A stretch of DNA of 64,000 bases, from positions 372,001 through 436,000 of the forward strand of contig NZ_JAKZAL010000002.1 in NCBI RefSeq assembly GCF_022538115.1. The letters are read 5' to 3'. Below, piece by piece: positions 18,824-28,064 of the stretch (position 1 is the first letter of the stretch; each line of letters starts with the position of its first letter). Source of the stretch: Cognataquiflexum rubidum. Its GTDB lineage: Bacteria > Bacteroidota > Bacteroidia > Cytophagales > Cyclobacteriaceae. The position numbers and the translations under genes were made by a program. Under the pieces are notes generated by a model that was not told the DNA's origin, made no database searches, and was given only the letters and a program-made list of their open reading frames with translations.

Positions 18824-18872
18824 CGTCATTCTGAGTCCTTAACATTTTAAAATGTTCAGATAAGGAATGACG
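18824..18872. repeat. 49-bp interrupted palindrome
   Basis: CGTCATT (18824) pairs with AATGACG (18866), CCTT with AAGG, and the centre AACATTTTAAAATGTT (18841-18856) is a perfect 16-bp palindrome. It would fold into a long hairpin with two bulges. No T-run follows. Confidence 0.7.
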
Positions 18873-18889
18873 GTTGGTATTGCGTCATC

Positions 18890-19110
18890 TTGAATCCGAG
18901 GTACGAGGATGAAAGATCTCAGAAGAAAGAGACCCTTCGCTTCACTCAGGGTGACGACCAAGAGATTCACGTCATTGGTAGTTTTTAACAATTTTAAAAA
19001 TGTTCACAATGGGTATTGACATGTTGGTGAGGATCAATAGGAATGTGGCTTTAGCCCATTCACAAATAAAAGCCTAGTAAAAAATCGGCTTTAGCCAAAA
19101 CATTAAGACA
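18890..19110. repeat. Dispersed-type intergenic repeats (CTCAGGGTGACG; GGCTTTAGCC)
   Basis: A segment GATCTCAGAAG...CTTCACTCAGGGTGACG (about 18926-18957) is of the GTCATTCTGAG/CTCAGGGTGACG type that recurs between genes in many Bacteroidota. TGGCTTTAGCC occurs at about 19034 and 19091. Copy number elsewhere in the genome cannot be seen here. Confidence 0.45.
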
Positions 19111-19321
19111 AAATTAAGATGTCCACGGCTAGATGATGTCATTGGTAACTGCAGCCTTCGAATCCCAATAGCCATACAGGAGAAGAATTTCTTTATCCTT
19201 AGTCAATTCCCAAGAATTAGTAAGTAAGAATTTAAAATTTGATTTAATTCCAAAATCCCGATAATTACTGTGACCCAGGTGGCGAAGCTGTGCCATTGCC
19301 TTTGGAAAGCATAATGAACAA

Positions 19322-20449
19322 ATGAAAAAAATCCAGATGGTGGACCTAAGGTCCCAATATGAAAAAATAAAAGAAGAAATCGATACTGCCATGCAGGAAG
19401 TCATTGATCAGACTGCTTTTATCAACGGACCCCATGTCAGGCTGTTTGCTGATGAGTTGAAGCAATACCTCAATTGTAAATACGTCATTCCCTGCGGCAA
19501 CGGCACTGACGGCTTGCAGATAGCGATGATGGCGCTTGATTTCAAACCCGGGGATGAAGTGATAGTTCCGGCATTTACCTATGTCGCAGCGGTGGAAGTA
19601 ATTGCACTTTTGGGACTGAAACCTGTTTTTGTGGATGTCGATCCCGATACTTTTCAAATTGATATGGCAAAGATTGCGCCTATGATTTCAGACAGAACTG
19701 TGGCAATTGTTCCTGTGCATCTTTTTGGACAATGTTCTGACATGGAATCCATTTTGGAAATAGCAAAGCAACATGGGTTAAAAGTGATAGAAGATGCCGC
19801 CCAATCCATCGGGTCGGTGTATAGGTTTGGGGATGGGACTGTGGCCCAATCGGGTACCATGGGAGACATTGGGGTAACTTCATTTTTTCCTTCCAAAAAC
19901 TTGGGTTGTTTTGGCGATGGCGGTGCATTGTTTACAAATGACCATGACCTGGCTGAAAAAATGCGGATGATCTCCACACACGGACAAAAAAAGAAATACC
20001 ATCACCATACCATTGGAGTTAATTCTCGCCTGGATACCATTCAGGCTGCCATGCTTCGGGTAAAACTCAGGTATTTGGACGGATATATCAAAGCAAGAAA
20101 AGAGGTAGCAGCCGCTTATGACAAAGCCTTTGACAAGCATCCACATATTTCCATTCCAAAAAGGGTGCTAGCATCCTCCCATGTTTTCCACCAATATACC
20201 ATCAAATTGAAGGAAGTCGACAGGGAAGCTTTTGCCAAATCCCTGGCATTTAACGGAATTCCTACCATGGTTTATTATCCTGTTCCGGTTCACCTTCAGG
20301 TAGCTTATCAAAGCTATGGCTACCAACAGGGTGATTTTCCTATTGCTGAAAAACTCTGTCAGGAAGTCATCTCACTTCCCATGCATACAGAAATGGAACC
20401 TGAACAATTAGAATTGATCATTGATTCTATCCAAAGCTATTTCCTATGA
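19322..20449 (+). CDS. wbpE: WbpE-like PLP-dependent sugar aminotransferase (DegT/DnrJ/EryC1/StrS)
   Basis: The 375-residue protein has the family landmarks [11 protein letters not shown], the EDAAQSIGS segment that binds the cofactor, the Schiff-base lysine K192 in [14 protein letters not shown], and a C-terminal substrate-closing region. Its N-terminus [17 protein letters not shown] is the WbpE/WlbC type, which transfers an amino group to C3 of UDP-GlcNAc-3-keto-uronic acid. WbpD- and WbpB-like genes follow with 4-bp ATGA overlaps, and these three steps normally work together. Confidence 0.9.
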   Translation: MKKIQMVDLRSQYEKIKEEIDTAMQEVIDQTAFINGPHVRLFADELKQYLNCKYVIPCGNGTDGLQIAMMALDFKPGDEVIVPAFTYVAAVEVIALLGLKPVFVDVDPDTFQIDMAKIAPMISDRTVAIVPVHLFGQCSDMESILEIAKQHGLKVIEDAAQSIGSVYRFGDGTVAQSGTMGDIGVTSFFPSKNLGCFGDGGALFTNDHDLAEKMRMISTHGQKKKYHHHTIGVNSRLDTIQAAMLRVKLRYLDGYIKARKEVAAAYDKAFDKHPHISIPKRVLASSHVFHQYTIKLKEVDREAFAKSLAFNGIPTMVYYPVPVHLQVAYQSYGYQQGDFPIAEKLCQEVISLPMHTEMEPEQLELIIDSIQSYFL

Positions 20450-21030
20450 AACCATATTTTGCACACGAATCAGCCTATATCGATCAAGGCTGCGAAATAG
20501 GAGAGGGGACCAAAATCTGGCATTTTTCCCATATTATGGCCAATTGCAAAATCGGGAAAAACTGTAACATCGGCCAAAATGTGGTAGTGTCTCCAGAAGT
20601 TGTCCTTGGAAATAATGTCAAAGTCCAAAACAATGTTTCTATCTATACCGGAGTTACCTGCGAAGACGATGTTTTCCTGGGACCCTCTATGGTATTTACC
20701 AATGTCTTCAATCCACGTTCTGCCATCAGCAGGAAGAATGAATATTTATCCACCAAAGTTGGAAAAGGTGCTACAATAGGTGCCAATGCGACAATTATTT
20801 GTGGCAATGCAATTGGGACTTATTCCTTTATCGGCGCAGGGGCGGTCGTGACAAAGGATGTCCCTGATTATGCTTTAGTGATCGGTAATCCTTCCCGACA
20901 GACAGGATGGATGTCGGAATTTGGCCATAAGCTTGATTTTGACAAAGAAGGAAAAGCCATATGTCCTGAAAGCGGCGAAGTGTATGTATTGGAAAATGGG
21001 AAAATCCATAAATCTGTAGGTCAACCATGA
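20446..21030 (+). CDS. wbpD: WbpD-like UDP-sugar 3-N-acetyltransferase
   Basis: The 194-residue protein is a left-handed beta-helix acyltransferase with hexapeptide repeats throughout ([42 protein letters not shown]). The WbpD/WlbB-type landmark is [17 protein letters not shown] with [16 protein letters not shown]. It acetylates the 3-amino group made by the preceding aminotransferase, using acetyl-CoA. It overlaps its neighbours on both sides by 4 bp (ATGA), indicating tight coupling in a three-gene module. Confidence 0.92.
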   Translation: MKPYFAHESAYIDQGCEIGEGTKIWHFSHIMANCKIGKNCNIGQNVVVSPEVVLGNNVKVQNNVSIYTGVTCEDDVFLGPSMVFTNVFNPRSAISRKNEYLSTKVGKGATIGANATIICGNAIGTYSFIGAGAVVTKDVPDYALVIGNPSRQTGWMSEFGHKLDFDKEGKAICPESGEVYVLENGKIHKSVGQP

Positions 21031-21989
21031 AGGACTTTGCGCTGATCGGGGCGGCAGGATATATCGCGCCTAAACACATGAAAGCCATCAAAGAGACCGG
21101 AAACGATTTGGTGGCTGCATTTGATAAGTTTGATTCTGTGGGCGTAATGGACGGTTATTTTCCCCAAGCATCATTTTTTAATGAATTTGAAAGATTTGAC
21201 AGGCATCTCGAAAAGTTGAAAAGGGAGTCTAAGGGGGTGGATTTCGTCAGTGTATGCTCACCCAATTACCTCCATGATTCCCATATCAGGTTTGGATTGC
21301 GGCTTGGTGCAGATGTGGTCTGCGAAAAGCCTTTGGTCCTCAATCCGTGGAATATGGATGGACTTGAAATGGTAGAAAAAGAAACCGGTTCGAGGGTTTT
21401 CAACATCCTTCAGCTGCGCCTTCATCCTGTGATAATAAAACTTAGGGAAAAAGTATTGGCCGAACCTGTTGGAAAAACCCATGACATAGACCTTACTTAT
21501 ATTTCCTCCCGGGGCAATTGGTACTATACATCTTGGAAAGGGGATGAAAGTAAATCAGGAGGCATTGCCACCAATATAGGAATTCATTTTTTTGACATGT
21601 TGGTCTGGATTTTTGGAAAAGTAAAAAGCAATATCGTCCACCTGCAGACCCATGACAGGGCATCAGGATACCTTGAATTGGAGAGGGCGCGGGTCAGGTG
21701 GTTTTTGAGTATCAATCAGGAAACCTTGCCTGAATCCATCTTGGCAAAAGGAAAAACTATTTACCGGTCTTTGGCTTTGGAAGGACAGGAAATTGAGTTT
21801 AGCGAGGGTTTTGTGGATTTGCATACAGAGAGTTATGCTGGGATTTTATTGGGAAAAGGGTTTGGTTTGCAGGAAGCTAGAAGTTCGGTCGAACTTGTCC
21901 ATGACATCAGACAACAAAAAGGCATAGGATTGATTGGTGATTACCATCCATTTTCCAAAAAACCATTGGCCGACCATCCGTTTCTTTGA
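21027..21989 (+). CDS. wbpB: WbpB/WlbA-like UDP-GlcNAcA 3-dehydrogenase
   Basis: The 320-residue Gfo/Idh/MocA-type oxidoreductase starts with a Rossmann motif ([19 protein letters not shown]). Then come [14 protein letters not shown], the catalytic lysine in [10 protein letters not shown], and [20 protein letters not shown] in the substrate domain. It fits WbpB/WlbA, which oxidises C3 of UDP-N-acetylglucosaminuronic acid. The WbpA step (UDP-GlcNAc 6-dehydrogenase) that supplies its substrate is not in this window. It ends the overlapping WbpE-D-B module and is followed by 599 bp without a gene. Confidence 0.92.
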   Translation: MKDFALIGAAGYIAPKHMKAIKETGNDLVAAFDKFDSVGVMDGYFPQASFFNEFERFDRHLEKLKRESKGVDFVSVCSPNYLHDSHIRFGLRLGADVVCEKPLVLNPWNMDGLEMVEKETGSRVFNILQLRLHPVIIKLREKVLAEPVGKTHDIDLTYISSRGNWYYTSWKGDESKSGGIATNIGIHFFDMLVWIFGKVKSNIVHLQTHDRASGYLELERARVRWFLSINQETLPESILAKGKTIYRSLALEGQEIEFSEGFVDLHTESYAGILLGKGFGLQEARSSVELVHDIRQQKGIGLIGDYHPFSKKPLADHPFL

Positions 21990-22010
21990 AAGATCAATAA
22001 AATTTTTAAC

Positions 22011-22232
22011 CACACAGAGAAAGGATGAAGGAGGAGGGTAAAGGGATGAAGGATTGTAAAAGGTGAGAGGTAAGAAGAAAAATAGCCGCTGTTAACTTGA
22101 TGAGAAAAGGCCACGTAGTGGTCTAATCTTCGTAGCAACAAAATGGAGAATGAGTCCGATTTTTGGCCGAAATAATCCCAAGTCAAAAAATAGCCTTGCG
22201 CCAAAAACAATGAAATTCAATTCTTCAATTTA
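22011..22232 (+). repeat. Direct repeat, copy 1
   Basis: This copy begins CACAGAGAAAGGATGAAGGAG and ends TTCAATTCTTCAATTTA. It shares with copy 2 the left block (22017-22073), the right block (GGCCGAAATAATCCCAAGTC onward) and a divergent middle containing CCACGTAGTGG. Confidence 0.8.
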
Positions 22233-22274
22233 TATAAAATAAATCACCACAGGGGACACAGAATCCACGCAGAG

Positions 22275-22561
22275 GACGCAGAGAAAGGATGAAGGAGGAG
22301 GGTAGAGGAATGAAGGATTGTAAAAGGTGAGAGGTAAGAGGAGGCGTCGCTATCCTGCTTCTCCAGAAGCGGGATTTATAAATTGAGGGTACAGCCGATA
22401 GCGACGATTTGCCGCGTAGTGCCTGCCCGGCTGAAGCCATTCGGACGGGGTCAAATCTTGGTAGAAAAGGAAAGGAAAAGCAATCCGGTTTTTGGCCGAA
22501 ATAATCCCAAGTCAAAAATTAGCCTTGCCCCAAAAACATTGAAATTCAATTCTTCAATTTA
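22275..22561 (+). repeat. Direct repeat, copy 2, with extra hairpin
   Basis: The left block matches copy 1 at an offset of 264 bp and the right block at about 329 bp, so this copy carries about 65 bp more. The extra material includes an inverted repeat CGTCGCTATC (22345-22354) / GATAGCGACG (22397-22406) enclosing a second hairpin, CTGCTTCT-CC-AGAAGCGG. Confidence 0.8.
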
Positions 22562-22588
22562 GATAAGAAATTAACCTCTTAAATTAAA

Positions 22589-23236
22589 ATGATACAACAA
22601 AATAAAGTCTTCCTCATCGGCTACTCAGGACATGCCTACGTTGTTTTGGACAGTATCCTTGATTTGGGATTGCCTCTTGGAGGATATTTTGCCAAAGATT
22701 ACAATGTGGAGGATCCCTACAACCTGGAGTTTTTTGGCGATGAAAGGGCTGATGATGTGGGTCTGGTAATAGATGGAAATTTGATATTTCCCTGCATCGG
22801 AGACAATGCCATTAGGGCAAAAGTTGTCAATTTTATTAAGAGCAAAAGTTTCAACCAATTGGCGGTGATAGATAAAACCGCCTTGGTGTCGTCAAAGGCA
22901 ACAATTGGTCTTTCCACCTTTGTAGGAAAAAACACAGTCATCAACTCCCTTGCAAAGATCGGCGAGGGAGTCATCATCAACACCGGCGCGATTATCGAGC
23001 ATGAATGCGTCATCGGAGATTTTTCCCATGTTTCTCCTAATGCCACTTTGGCGGGAAATGTCACCTTGGGAAGCAAAGTTTTTTTCGGAGTGGGGGCCGT
23101 AGCCAAGCAGGGAATCAGCATCGGTGATAACAGCATCGTCGGGGCGGGTTCGGTGGTCATCTCCGACATTCCTGCCAATGAGGTATGGGTGGGGAATCCG
23201 GCAAGGAAGATTAGGGGGAATAATCTTGGAGGTTGA
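22589..23236 (+). CDS. NeuD/PglD-like sugar N/O-acetyltransferase
   Basis: The 215-residue protein has an N-terminal PglD-type domain (KVFLIGYSGHAYVVLDSI at 6-23, a Rossmann-like loop) and a C-terminal left-handed beta-helix of hexapeptide repeats (about 90-205) including the catalytic-His region IIEHECVIGDFSHVSPNATL. Relatives acetylate amino sugars or sialic acids using acetyl-CoA. The substrate here is not evident. It begins the second part of the polysaccharide locus and overlaps the next gene by 4 bp. Confidence 0.9.
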   Translation: MIQQNKVFLIGYSGHAYVVLDSILDLGLPLGGYFAKDYNVEDPYNLEFFGDERADDVGLVIDGNLIFPCIGDNAIRAKVVNFIKSKSFNQLAVIDKTALVSSKATIGLSTFVGKNTVINSLAKIGEGVIINTGAIIEHECVIGDFSHVSPNATLAGNVTLGSKVFFGVGAVAKQGISIGDNSIVGAGSVVISDIPANEVWVGNPARKIRGNNLGG

Positions 23237-24498
23237 GAAATAATATTTTAGGCATTCTCAAGGACAGAAAATTTACTGTCGATACCTTGTGGTTGGTTTC
23301 CTCACAAGGCATTCTGATTATTTCAGGATTTTTGGTGAATCTGATTATCGGATACCAATTTGGCGCTGCGACTTTAGGAGTATTCAACCAGGTACTCGGA
23401 TTTTACCTTATTCTTTCCACTTTTATTTCTTTGGGCATCAATAATTGCCTGATCCAAAAAATATCATCAGGATTGCCACAACAGTACAAAGGAATTTTTT
23501 CATCAAATTTCGCCATTACCACAGTCAGCGCCATCCTTTTTTCAGCAGCAATCCTCCTTATTTCATACTCTTTTCCTTCTGTTTTCAGTTCTCCGGAACT
23601 TGCCAAGGCATTGTTTATTGCAACTTTGTCATTGCCATTTTTCAACTGGAACAAAAATTTCATGGCGTTTGCTACAGGTACCAGAAACCAAAAACTCTTT
23701 TCTAACGTCCGATCGTTCCGGTGGCTGATTATCATAGGATTTGTTGCTGCAGTTACCCTGGTGTCAGCGGATCCCATATGGATTTATTATTCGTTTTTGG
23801 CAGCAGAAGTAATCCTGTTTGTATTTTGTTTTGCAAAATTTTCAAACCTGCTGACCATTAATTTTGCTATAAGGGATATCAAAAGCAATCTGTCCTTCGG
23901 CTTGAAAAGCTTCTTTGCCGAGGCATTTTCCATCTTGAATGACAAACTAGACCTCATCATCATCGGCTATCTGATCAGCAGTACAGAAGTTGGGATTTAT
24001 AGCTTCCTGATTTTCTTTGCCAAATCGATGTATATTATTCCGGGAACACTTCAACAAAATATCAACCCGCTTATTGGGAAGCATTGGTTTTCAAATACCA
24101 TGGAGGAATTGAACAAAACCCTGAAAAACATAAGAAATGTCAACATTGCAGTTGTTTTGGTTCAGGCTGTTGCCATTTTGATTTTTTACAAAATATTGAT
24201 AGCATTCTACAAGCCTGAGTTTGCAGGTTCATGGGGATATTTGGCTTTGTCGATGTTAGGGATTATTCCGTTTGCGCTGATATCATGGGGAGGGTCCATC
24301 TTGGTGATGACAGGAAAGCTAAAAGAGAATATCCTCAGGACGCTCATCCTTCTCCTATTTACAGTATTGACGACATTTATATTTACTTTCTTTTTTGGCT
24401 TTACAGGAGCTATTTGGGCGGTAGTGGCGAATGGGATTTTCGCTTTTTTATTATTGTTTGGTTTAGTAAAAAGAGAGACTGGTATAAGGTTGGTTTGA
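23233..24498 (+). CDS. Wzx-like polysaccharide flippase
   Basis: The 421-residue protein is almost entirely membrane helices (about 12) and fits the MATE-like polysaccharide biosynthesis (Wzx) family: long helices from VSSQGILIISGFLVNLIIGY through LGVFNQVLGFYLILSTFISLGINN, with a repeated two-bundle layout. It would move lipid-linked repeat units across the inner membrane. No ATG lies near the start; the reading frame begins with TTG at 23233, which overlaps the upstream stop (TTGA), so a non-ATG start with coupling is likely. GGAGG is nearby but too close to be a normal ribosome site. Confidence 0.88.
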   Translation: MRNNILGILKDRKFTVDTLWLVSSQGILIISGFLVNLIIGYQFGAATLGVFNQVLGFYLILSTFISLGINNCLIQKISSGLPQQYKGIFSSNFAITTVSAILFSAAILLISYSFPSVFSSPELAKALFIATLSLPFFNWNKNFMAFATGTRNQKLFSNVRSFRWLIIIGFVAAVTLVSADPIWIYYSFLAAEVILFVFCFAKFSNLLTINFAIRDIKSNLSFGLKSFFAEAFSILNDKLDLIIIGYLISSTEVGIYSFLIFFAKSMYIIPGTLQQNINPLIGKHWFSNTMEELNKTLKNIRNVNIAVVLVQAVAILIFYKILIAFYKPEFAGSWGYLALSMLGIIPFALISWGGSILVMTGKLKENILRTLILLLFTVLTTFIFTFFFGFTGAIWAVVANGIFAFLLLFGLVKRETGIRLV

Positions 24499-24505
24499 TA
24501 TTTCT

Positions 24506-25639
24506 ATGAAAAACATTTTGTTCTTAGTACGTTCAGTTCCTCCCTTTTATTCCAATAGGAAGGATATCGATGATATTATTTTTAGTCTGATCGCAAAGGG
24601 GAATCACGTAGATATATATGATACTAAGAGAAAGCTCCACATTTCTGTAAATGATAAAATTGAAACAGATTATAATTTTTGGATGAAGTGGTTATTTGTA
24701 GGGAAAGCCTATTTGGGATTAAACTTTTTCGTTCTGATTTACTTTTGTTTGAAGAATCAAGGAAAATACGACTTTGTCCAAATCAATTATTGCAGGGAAG
24801 AGTTTCAGTTAATACCTCAGTTAATCAAGGGGTTAGGTAAAAAATTGTATATCTTCTTTTATGGCTCTGATTTGAATGATCGAAGTTTTGTTAAAAACAA
24901 TTTCAAAAAGCTATTTTATATTTCAGATAAGCTGATTGCAACCAATAGATCAATCTATAAAATACTTGACAAGTATCTTGAAAAGAAAAGGATTGATGAT
25001 AAAAAGACGGTCATCTTCTTGCCTCAGGAACATTTCAAACTGTATGAACCATTAAATTTTTCAGATAAAGTAAGCTTTAAAAAACAGTTGGGAATTCCTG
25101 AAAACAAGATTGTGATTATGGTTGGGAATAATGGGACCGAAAATGAGCAACACGAAAAAATGATTGATCAACTTCAAAACCTCAAAAATCTGGAAAATTA
25201 TTTTTTTATTATTCCTTTTTCAAATCGCCTAGATACCTCTGGAGAAAGATTAAAAAAAGTAACAAGTCTCGCAAAGATAAAATTGGGAGAAAGGAACTAT
25301 AAATTGATTCCCGATTTTGTTTCCCATGAGGAAATTGCAGCACTTCGGATGTCAAGTGATATTTTCCTCCATTTAAGAAAGATCGACATGATGGCTGCAT
25401 CCATGTTTGAGAGCAATATGGCTTACTGTCAAATCATTACAGGTGATTGGCTTCCTTACCAATATTATTTGGAAAAAGTCAAGGTGGAAGTGATTTCTGA
25501 ATTTCACCAAATCAACCTATGTATTGAAAAAATCCTTTCAGATGAGAAACTTATTGAAAAACTGAATCACAACAGACAGGTAGTTTTGAAAGATTACCAT
25601 TACAGCGTTATCGAGGATTGGATGAAACTTTATGAATAA
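24506..25639 (+). CDS. Glycosyltransferase, GT-B type (family assignment open)
   Basis: The 377-residue protein looks like a GT-B enzyme: an N-terminal domain starting MKNILFLVRSVPPF, a central YIFFYGSDLNDRSF, and a C-terminal domain with IVIMVGNNGTENEQHEKMID and PDFVSHEEIAALRMSSDIFL, a Rossmann pattern resembling GT4 or Fuc4NAc-transferase-like enzymes. It has no membrane segment. It probably adds one sugar of the repeat unit. It sits between flippase and polymerase genes and overlaps the latter by 8 bp. GC content drops here, as usual in O-antigen cores. Confidence 0.75.
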   Translation: MKNILFLVRSVPPFYSNRKDIDDIIFSLIAKGNHVDIYDTKRKLHISVNDKIETDYNFWMKWLFVGKAYLGLNFFVLIYFCLKNQGKYDFVQINYCREEFQLIPQLIKGLGKKLYIFFYGSDLNDRSFVKNNFKKLFYISDKLIATNRSIYKILDKYLEKKRIDDKKTVIFLPQEHFKLYEPLNFSDKVSFKKQLGIPENKIVIMVGNNGTENEQHEKMIDQLQNLKNLENYFFIIPFSNRLDTSGERLKKVTSLAKIKLGERNYKLIPDFVSHEEIAALRMSSDIFLHLRKIDMMAASMFESNMAYCQIITGDWLPYQYYLEKVKVEVISEFHQINLCIEKILSDEKLIEKLNHNRQVVLKDYHYSVIEDWMKLYE

Positions 25640-26903
25640 CCAATTCGCAAATAGTCTAGAAAAAAAAGTTGTCAGAGCTGCCTTTTGGGTATTGTTTGGC
25701 AATACTGTAATTGAGTCATTTTTACTTTATTTTGAAGACAGGTTTACAATCATTCTTTTTCAGTTGTTATTAAACTTCGGATTTTTTATTTACCTCCTTT
25801 TTAAAAAATTCAAGCTTAGGTACACCAAAGATTTTCTTGCACCTTTTTTATTAATTATTCTTTTTTTGGTAATGAGCATTTTTAGCTCTGACTTGTTGCT
25901 GTCGCTAAATATGCTTTTGAAGTTTTCAATTCCTTTTGCCTTCCTTTTTATCGGCTATTCTTTGAATTCATTTTATTTAAGTTACTTCATCGTGAACTAT
26001 GTATGGGTTTTTCTAGCCTATTTTGTTTTTTACTTTTTGATTGTCAACTATTTTGGAATAGGCTACGAAATGTACATTGGAGGGGTGAAAACTGGTTTTT
26101 ATTCTCTCAATGGATTATATGTTCCTGTTTTTTCCCTTATTTTTGTTTTATTTTTCTATCAAAAGATTTTGAATAGAAAAGTAAAGATATTCACCTTTAT
26201 TTTAGCTGTTTTAACCATCGCAATTTCTTTCGCAATTCTGAAACGGACGCTGTTGTTGATTTTATTTTTAGGACTTATTGCCTTGATTTTTTATAATTTT
26301 AATTGGAGATTTTTATCGAGAATAGCATTAGTAGTCCTTTTTTCAGGTTTATTATTTTTCAATTACTTCTATTCTGATTTTCTTAAATCCCTAGAATCTC
26401 GTGAAAGTAGGTTTAACAAAGAATACGATATTACCCAAGAAGGAAGATTTACAGAAAATTTTCATGCATATACAATATTGAAAAAAAATCCAGAGAAACT
26501 GATTTTTGGATCACGAGAGGTATTTAATGATAGAAAATTTATTTCACACACGATATATGATGATAGAGAATTACATAACTCATACGCTAGGATTTTTTGG
26601 AATGGTGGATTTTTGGGATTGGGATTGTTTTTATTCTTTTATTGGGTCCAGATCAAAACACTGTATTTATCTTTAAATTTTTTCAAAAAGAAATCTAGGA
26701 ATATTGAACTACTGTTTTTTTTTGGATTCATTTTGGTTTTATTAAGATTTATAAGTGATTTTAGTTCGGGGATCACTTATTTGGGCTTTAATGCTTTTTC
26801 CTATTTCATCATTGGATATCTTTTTAATCTTTCAAAATACAAAACCAATTCTTTTAAATACAAACATAGAACAAGGACAAATCCTAAACTTGTTGTTTTT
26901 TAA
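25632..26903 (+). CDS. Wzy-like O-antigen/capsule polymerase
   Basis: The 423-residue integral membrane protein has about 10-11 helices and one larger loop (about 245-320; ESRESRFNKEYDITQEGRFT, FHAYTILKKNPEKLIFGSRE) followed by ELHNSYARIFWNGGFLGLGL. The loop with an H-N-x-Y motif is the Wzy/O-antigen ligase pattern. It would polymerise flipped repeat units. It is the most AT-rich and least conserved gene of the locus, which is normal for polymerases. Family assignment rests on topology and context more than on sequence similarity. Confidence 0.8.
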   Translation: MNNQFANSLEKKVVRAAFWVLFGNTVIESFLLYFEDRFTIILFQLLLNFGFFIYLLFKKFKLRYTKDFLAPFLLIILFLVMSIFSSDLLLSLNMLLKFSIPFAFLFIGYSLNSFYLSYFIVNYVWVFLAYFVFYFLIVNYFGIGYEMYIGGVKTGFYSLNGLYVPVFSLIFVLFFYQKILNRKVKIFTFILAVLTIAISFAILKRTLLLILFLGLIALIFYNFNWRFLSRIALVVLFSGLLFFNYFYSDFLKSLESRESRFNKEYDITQEGRFTENFHAYTILKKNPEKLIFGSREVFNDRKFISHTIYDDRELHNSYARIFWNGGFLGLGLFLFFYWVQIKTLYLSLNFFKKKSRNIELLFFFGFILVLLRFISDFSSGITYLGFNAFSYFIIGYLFNLSKYKTNSFKYKHRTRTNPKLVVF

Positions 26904-26966
26904 GAGTTTGATGAGAAATTAGCTTTAGGTGTTTTTAGAAATAGACTGACGATAAAAAATGATCAA

Positions 26967-28064
26967 ATGAGATTCCTATTTTTCTTTGTCCACCCCTCAA
27001 AATTCCATGTTTTTCGCATTACCATCAATGAATTGAAAAGGAGGGGTCACCATGTTGAAGTATTGATCACTTCCAAGGATGTTTTAGAAGATTTGGTGAA
27101 ATCAGAAGGATGGGATTATTCCAACATATTTCCTGAAGGAAGAAAAATTGATGGCTTGCCTCCTTACATAAGTTCAGGAATAAACACTTTCAGGACAGTC
27201 CACAGGCTTTATAAGTACACCAAGAAAAGGAAATTCGACTTATTCATAACTGATGACCTTTTGGTTTATCTGGGTTGGCTTTTTGGGATTCCCACAATCG
27301 TGTTTACCGATGATGACCTGTCAATTACCAAACAATTTGCTTTGATACTTTCACCTGCCACTAACATATTAGCACCTGATATTACCGATTTACAAAAATA
27401 TAATTCAAAGAAAATCGAATTTCCTGGGTATAAAGAACTTGCCTACCTGCATCCCAATGTTTTTCATCCTGATAGAAAACATCTTACTTTTTTAGATTCT
27501 CCTGACAAAAAATTCTTCATTATAAGACTGGTTTCCCTAAGATCATACCACGATGTAGGGAAAAAAGGGATATCTGACGTTCAGGTAAGTGGGTTGATTT
27601 CAATCCTTAAACCAAAGGGTAAAGTATTCATCTCAACTGAACGGCCTTTGCCAAAAAACCTTGAAAAATACAGAATCAAAATTGATCCGAAGCATATTTT
27701 ACATGCTTTGGCTTTTGCAGAAATTTTTATCGGGGATAGTCAAACCATGACATCGGAAGCCGCCGTGCTTGGAACACCTACAATTAGATGTAATGATTTT
27801 GTTGGAAAGATCAACGTGATGGAAGAAAAAGAAGTCAAATATGGATTGTCTTTTAACTTTTTGCCTTCAGATTATGAAAAGTTGATAGAAAAAGTAAAAG
27901 AGATATTGGAAGATGAAACATATAAAGTCAAATTCCAAAAAAGAAGAGACGCCATGCTAAAAGATAAAATCGATCTTAGCGCCTTTATGATCTGGTTATT
28001 TGAGAATTATCCGGAATTGGATTTTAATTCACCATTTGATTTCGAAAGATTTAAAATAACATGA
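26967..28064 (+). CDS. DUF354-family glycosyltransferase-like protein
   Basis: The 365-residue protein has a GT-B-like layout of the DUF354 family: MRFLFFFVHPSKFHVFRITI, NELKRRGHHVEVLITSKD, DLFITDDLLVYLGWLFGIPTI, and in the C-terminal half AFAEIFIGDSQTMTSEAAVL followed by GTPTIRCNDF, which resembles the donor-nucleotide region of UDP-GlcNAc 2-epimerase-type folds. The family occurs in polysaccharide loci of bacteria and archaea, and its exact reaction is not settled. It overlaps the following 2-epimerase by 4 bp (ATGA). Confidence 0.8.
   Translation: MRFLFFFVHPSKFHVFRITINELKRRGHHVEVLITSKDVLEDLVKSEGWDYSNIFPEGRKIDGLPPYISSGINTFRTVHRLYKYTKKRKFDLFITDDLLVYLGWLFGIPTIVFTDDDLSITKQFALILSPATNILAPDITDLQKYNSKKIEFPGYKELAYLHPNVFHPDRKHLTFLDSPDKKFFIIRLVSLRSYHDVGKKGISDVQVSGLISILKPKGKVFISTERPLPKNLEKYRIKIDPKHILHALAFAEIFIGDSQTMTSEAAVLGTPTIRCNDFVGKINVMEEKEVKYGLSFNFLPSDYEKLIEKVKEILEDETYKVKFQKRRDAMLKDKIDLSAFMIWLFENYPELDFNSPFDFERFKIT

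Larger units (their letters stand above)
18647..19321. other. Intergenic region of 675 bp filled with repeats, no gene
   Basis: It holds, in order, a GGAAG-rich purine tract, a 49-bp hairpin, a CTGAG/CTCAG-type segment and two GGCTTTAGCC motifs. A minus-strand open frame covering 19129-19404 has no family resemblance I can recognise. The promoter of the sugar-biosynthesis genes probably lies near 19300, but no consensus was found. Confidence 0.6.
21990..22588. other. Intergenic region of 599 bp containing a direct duplication
   Basis: No gene is seen. Almost all of the stretch consists of two related copies of one non-coding segment, described separately. The gap splits the polysaccharide locus between wbpB and the neuD-like gene. 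Confidence 0.65.

Noticed and set aside
19129-19404. 91-aa minus-strand open frame before wbpE
   Set aside because: It overlaps the wbpE start, lacks a recognisable family and sits in repeat-rich intergenic DNA.
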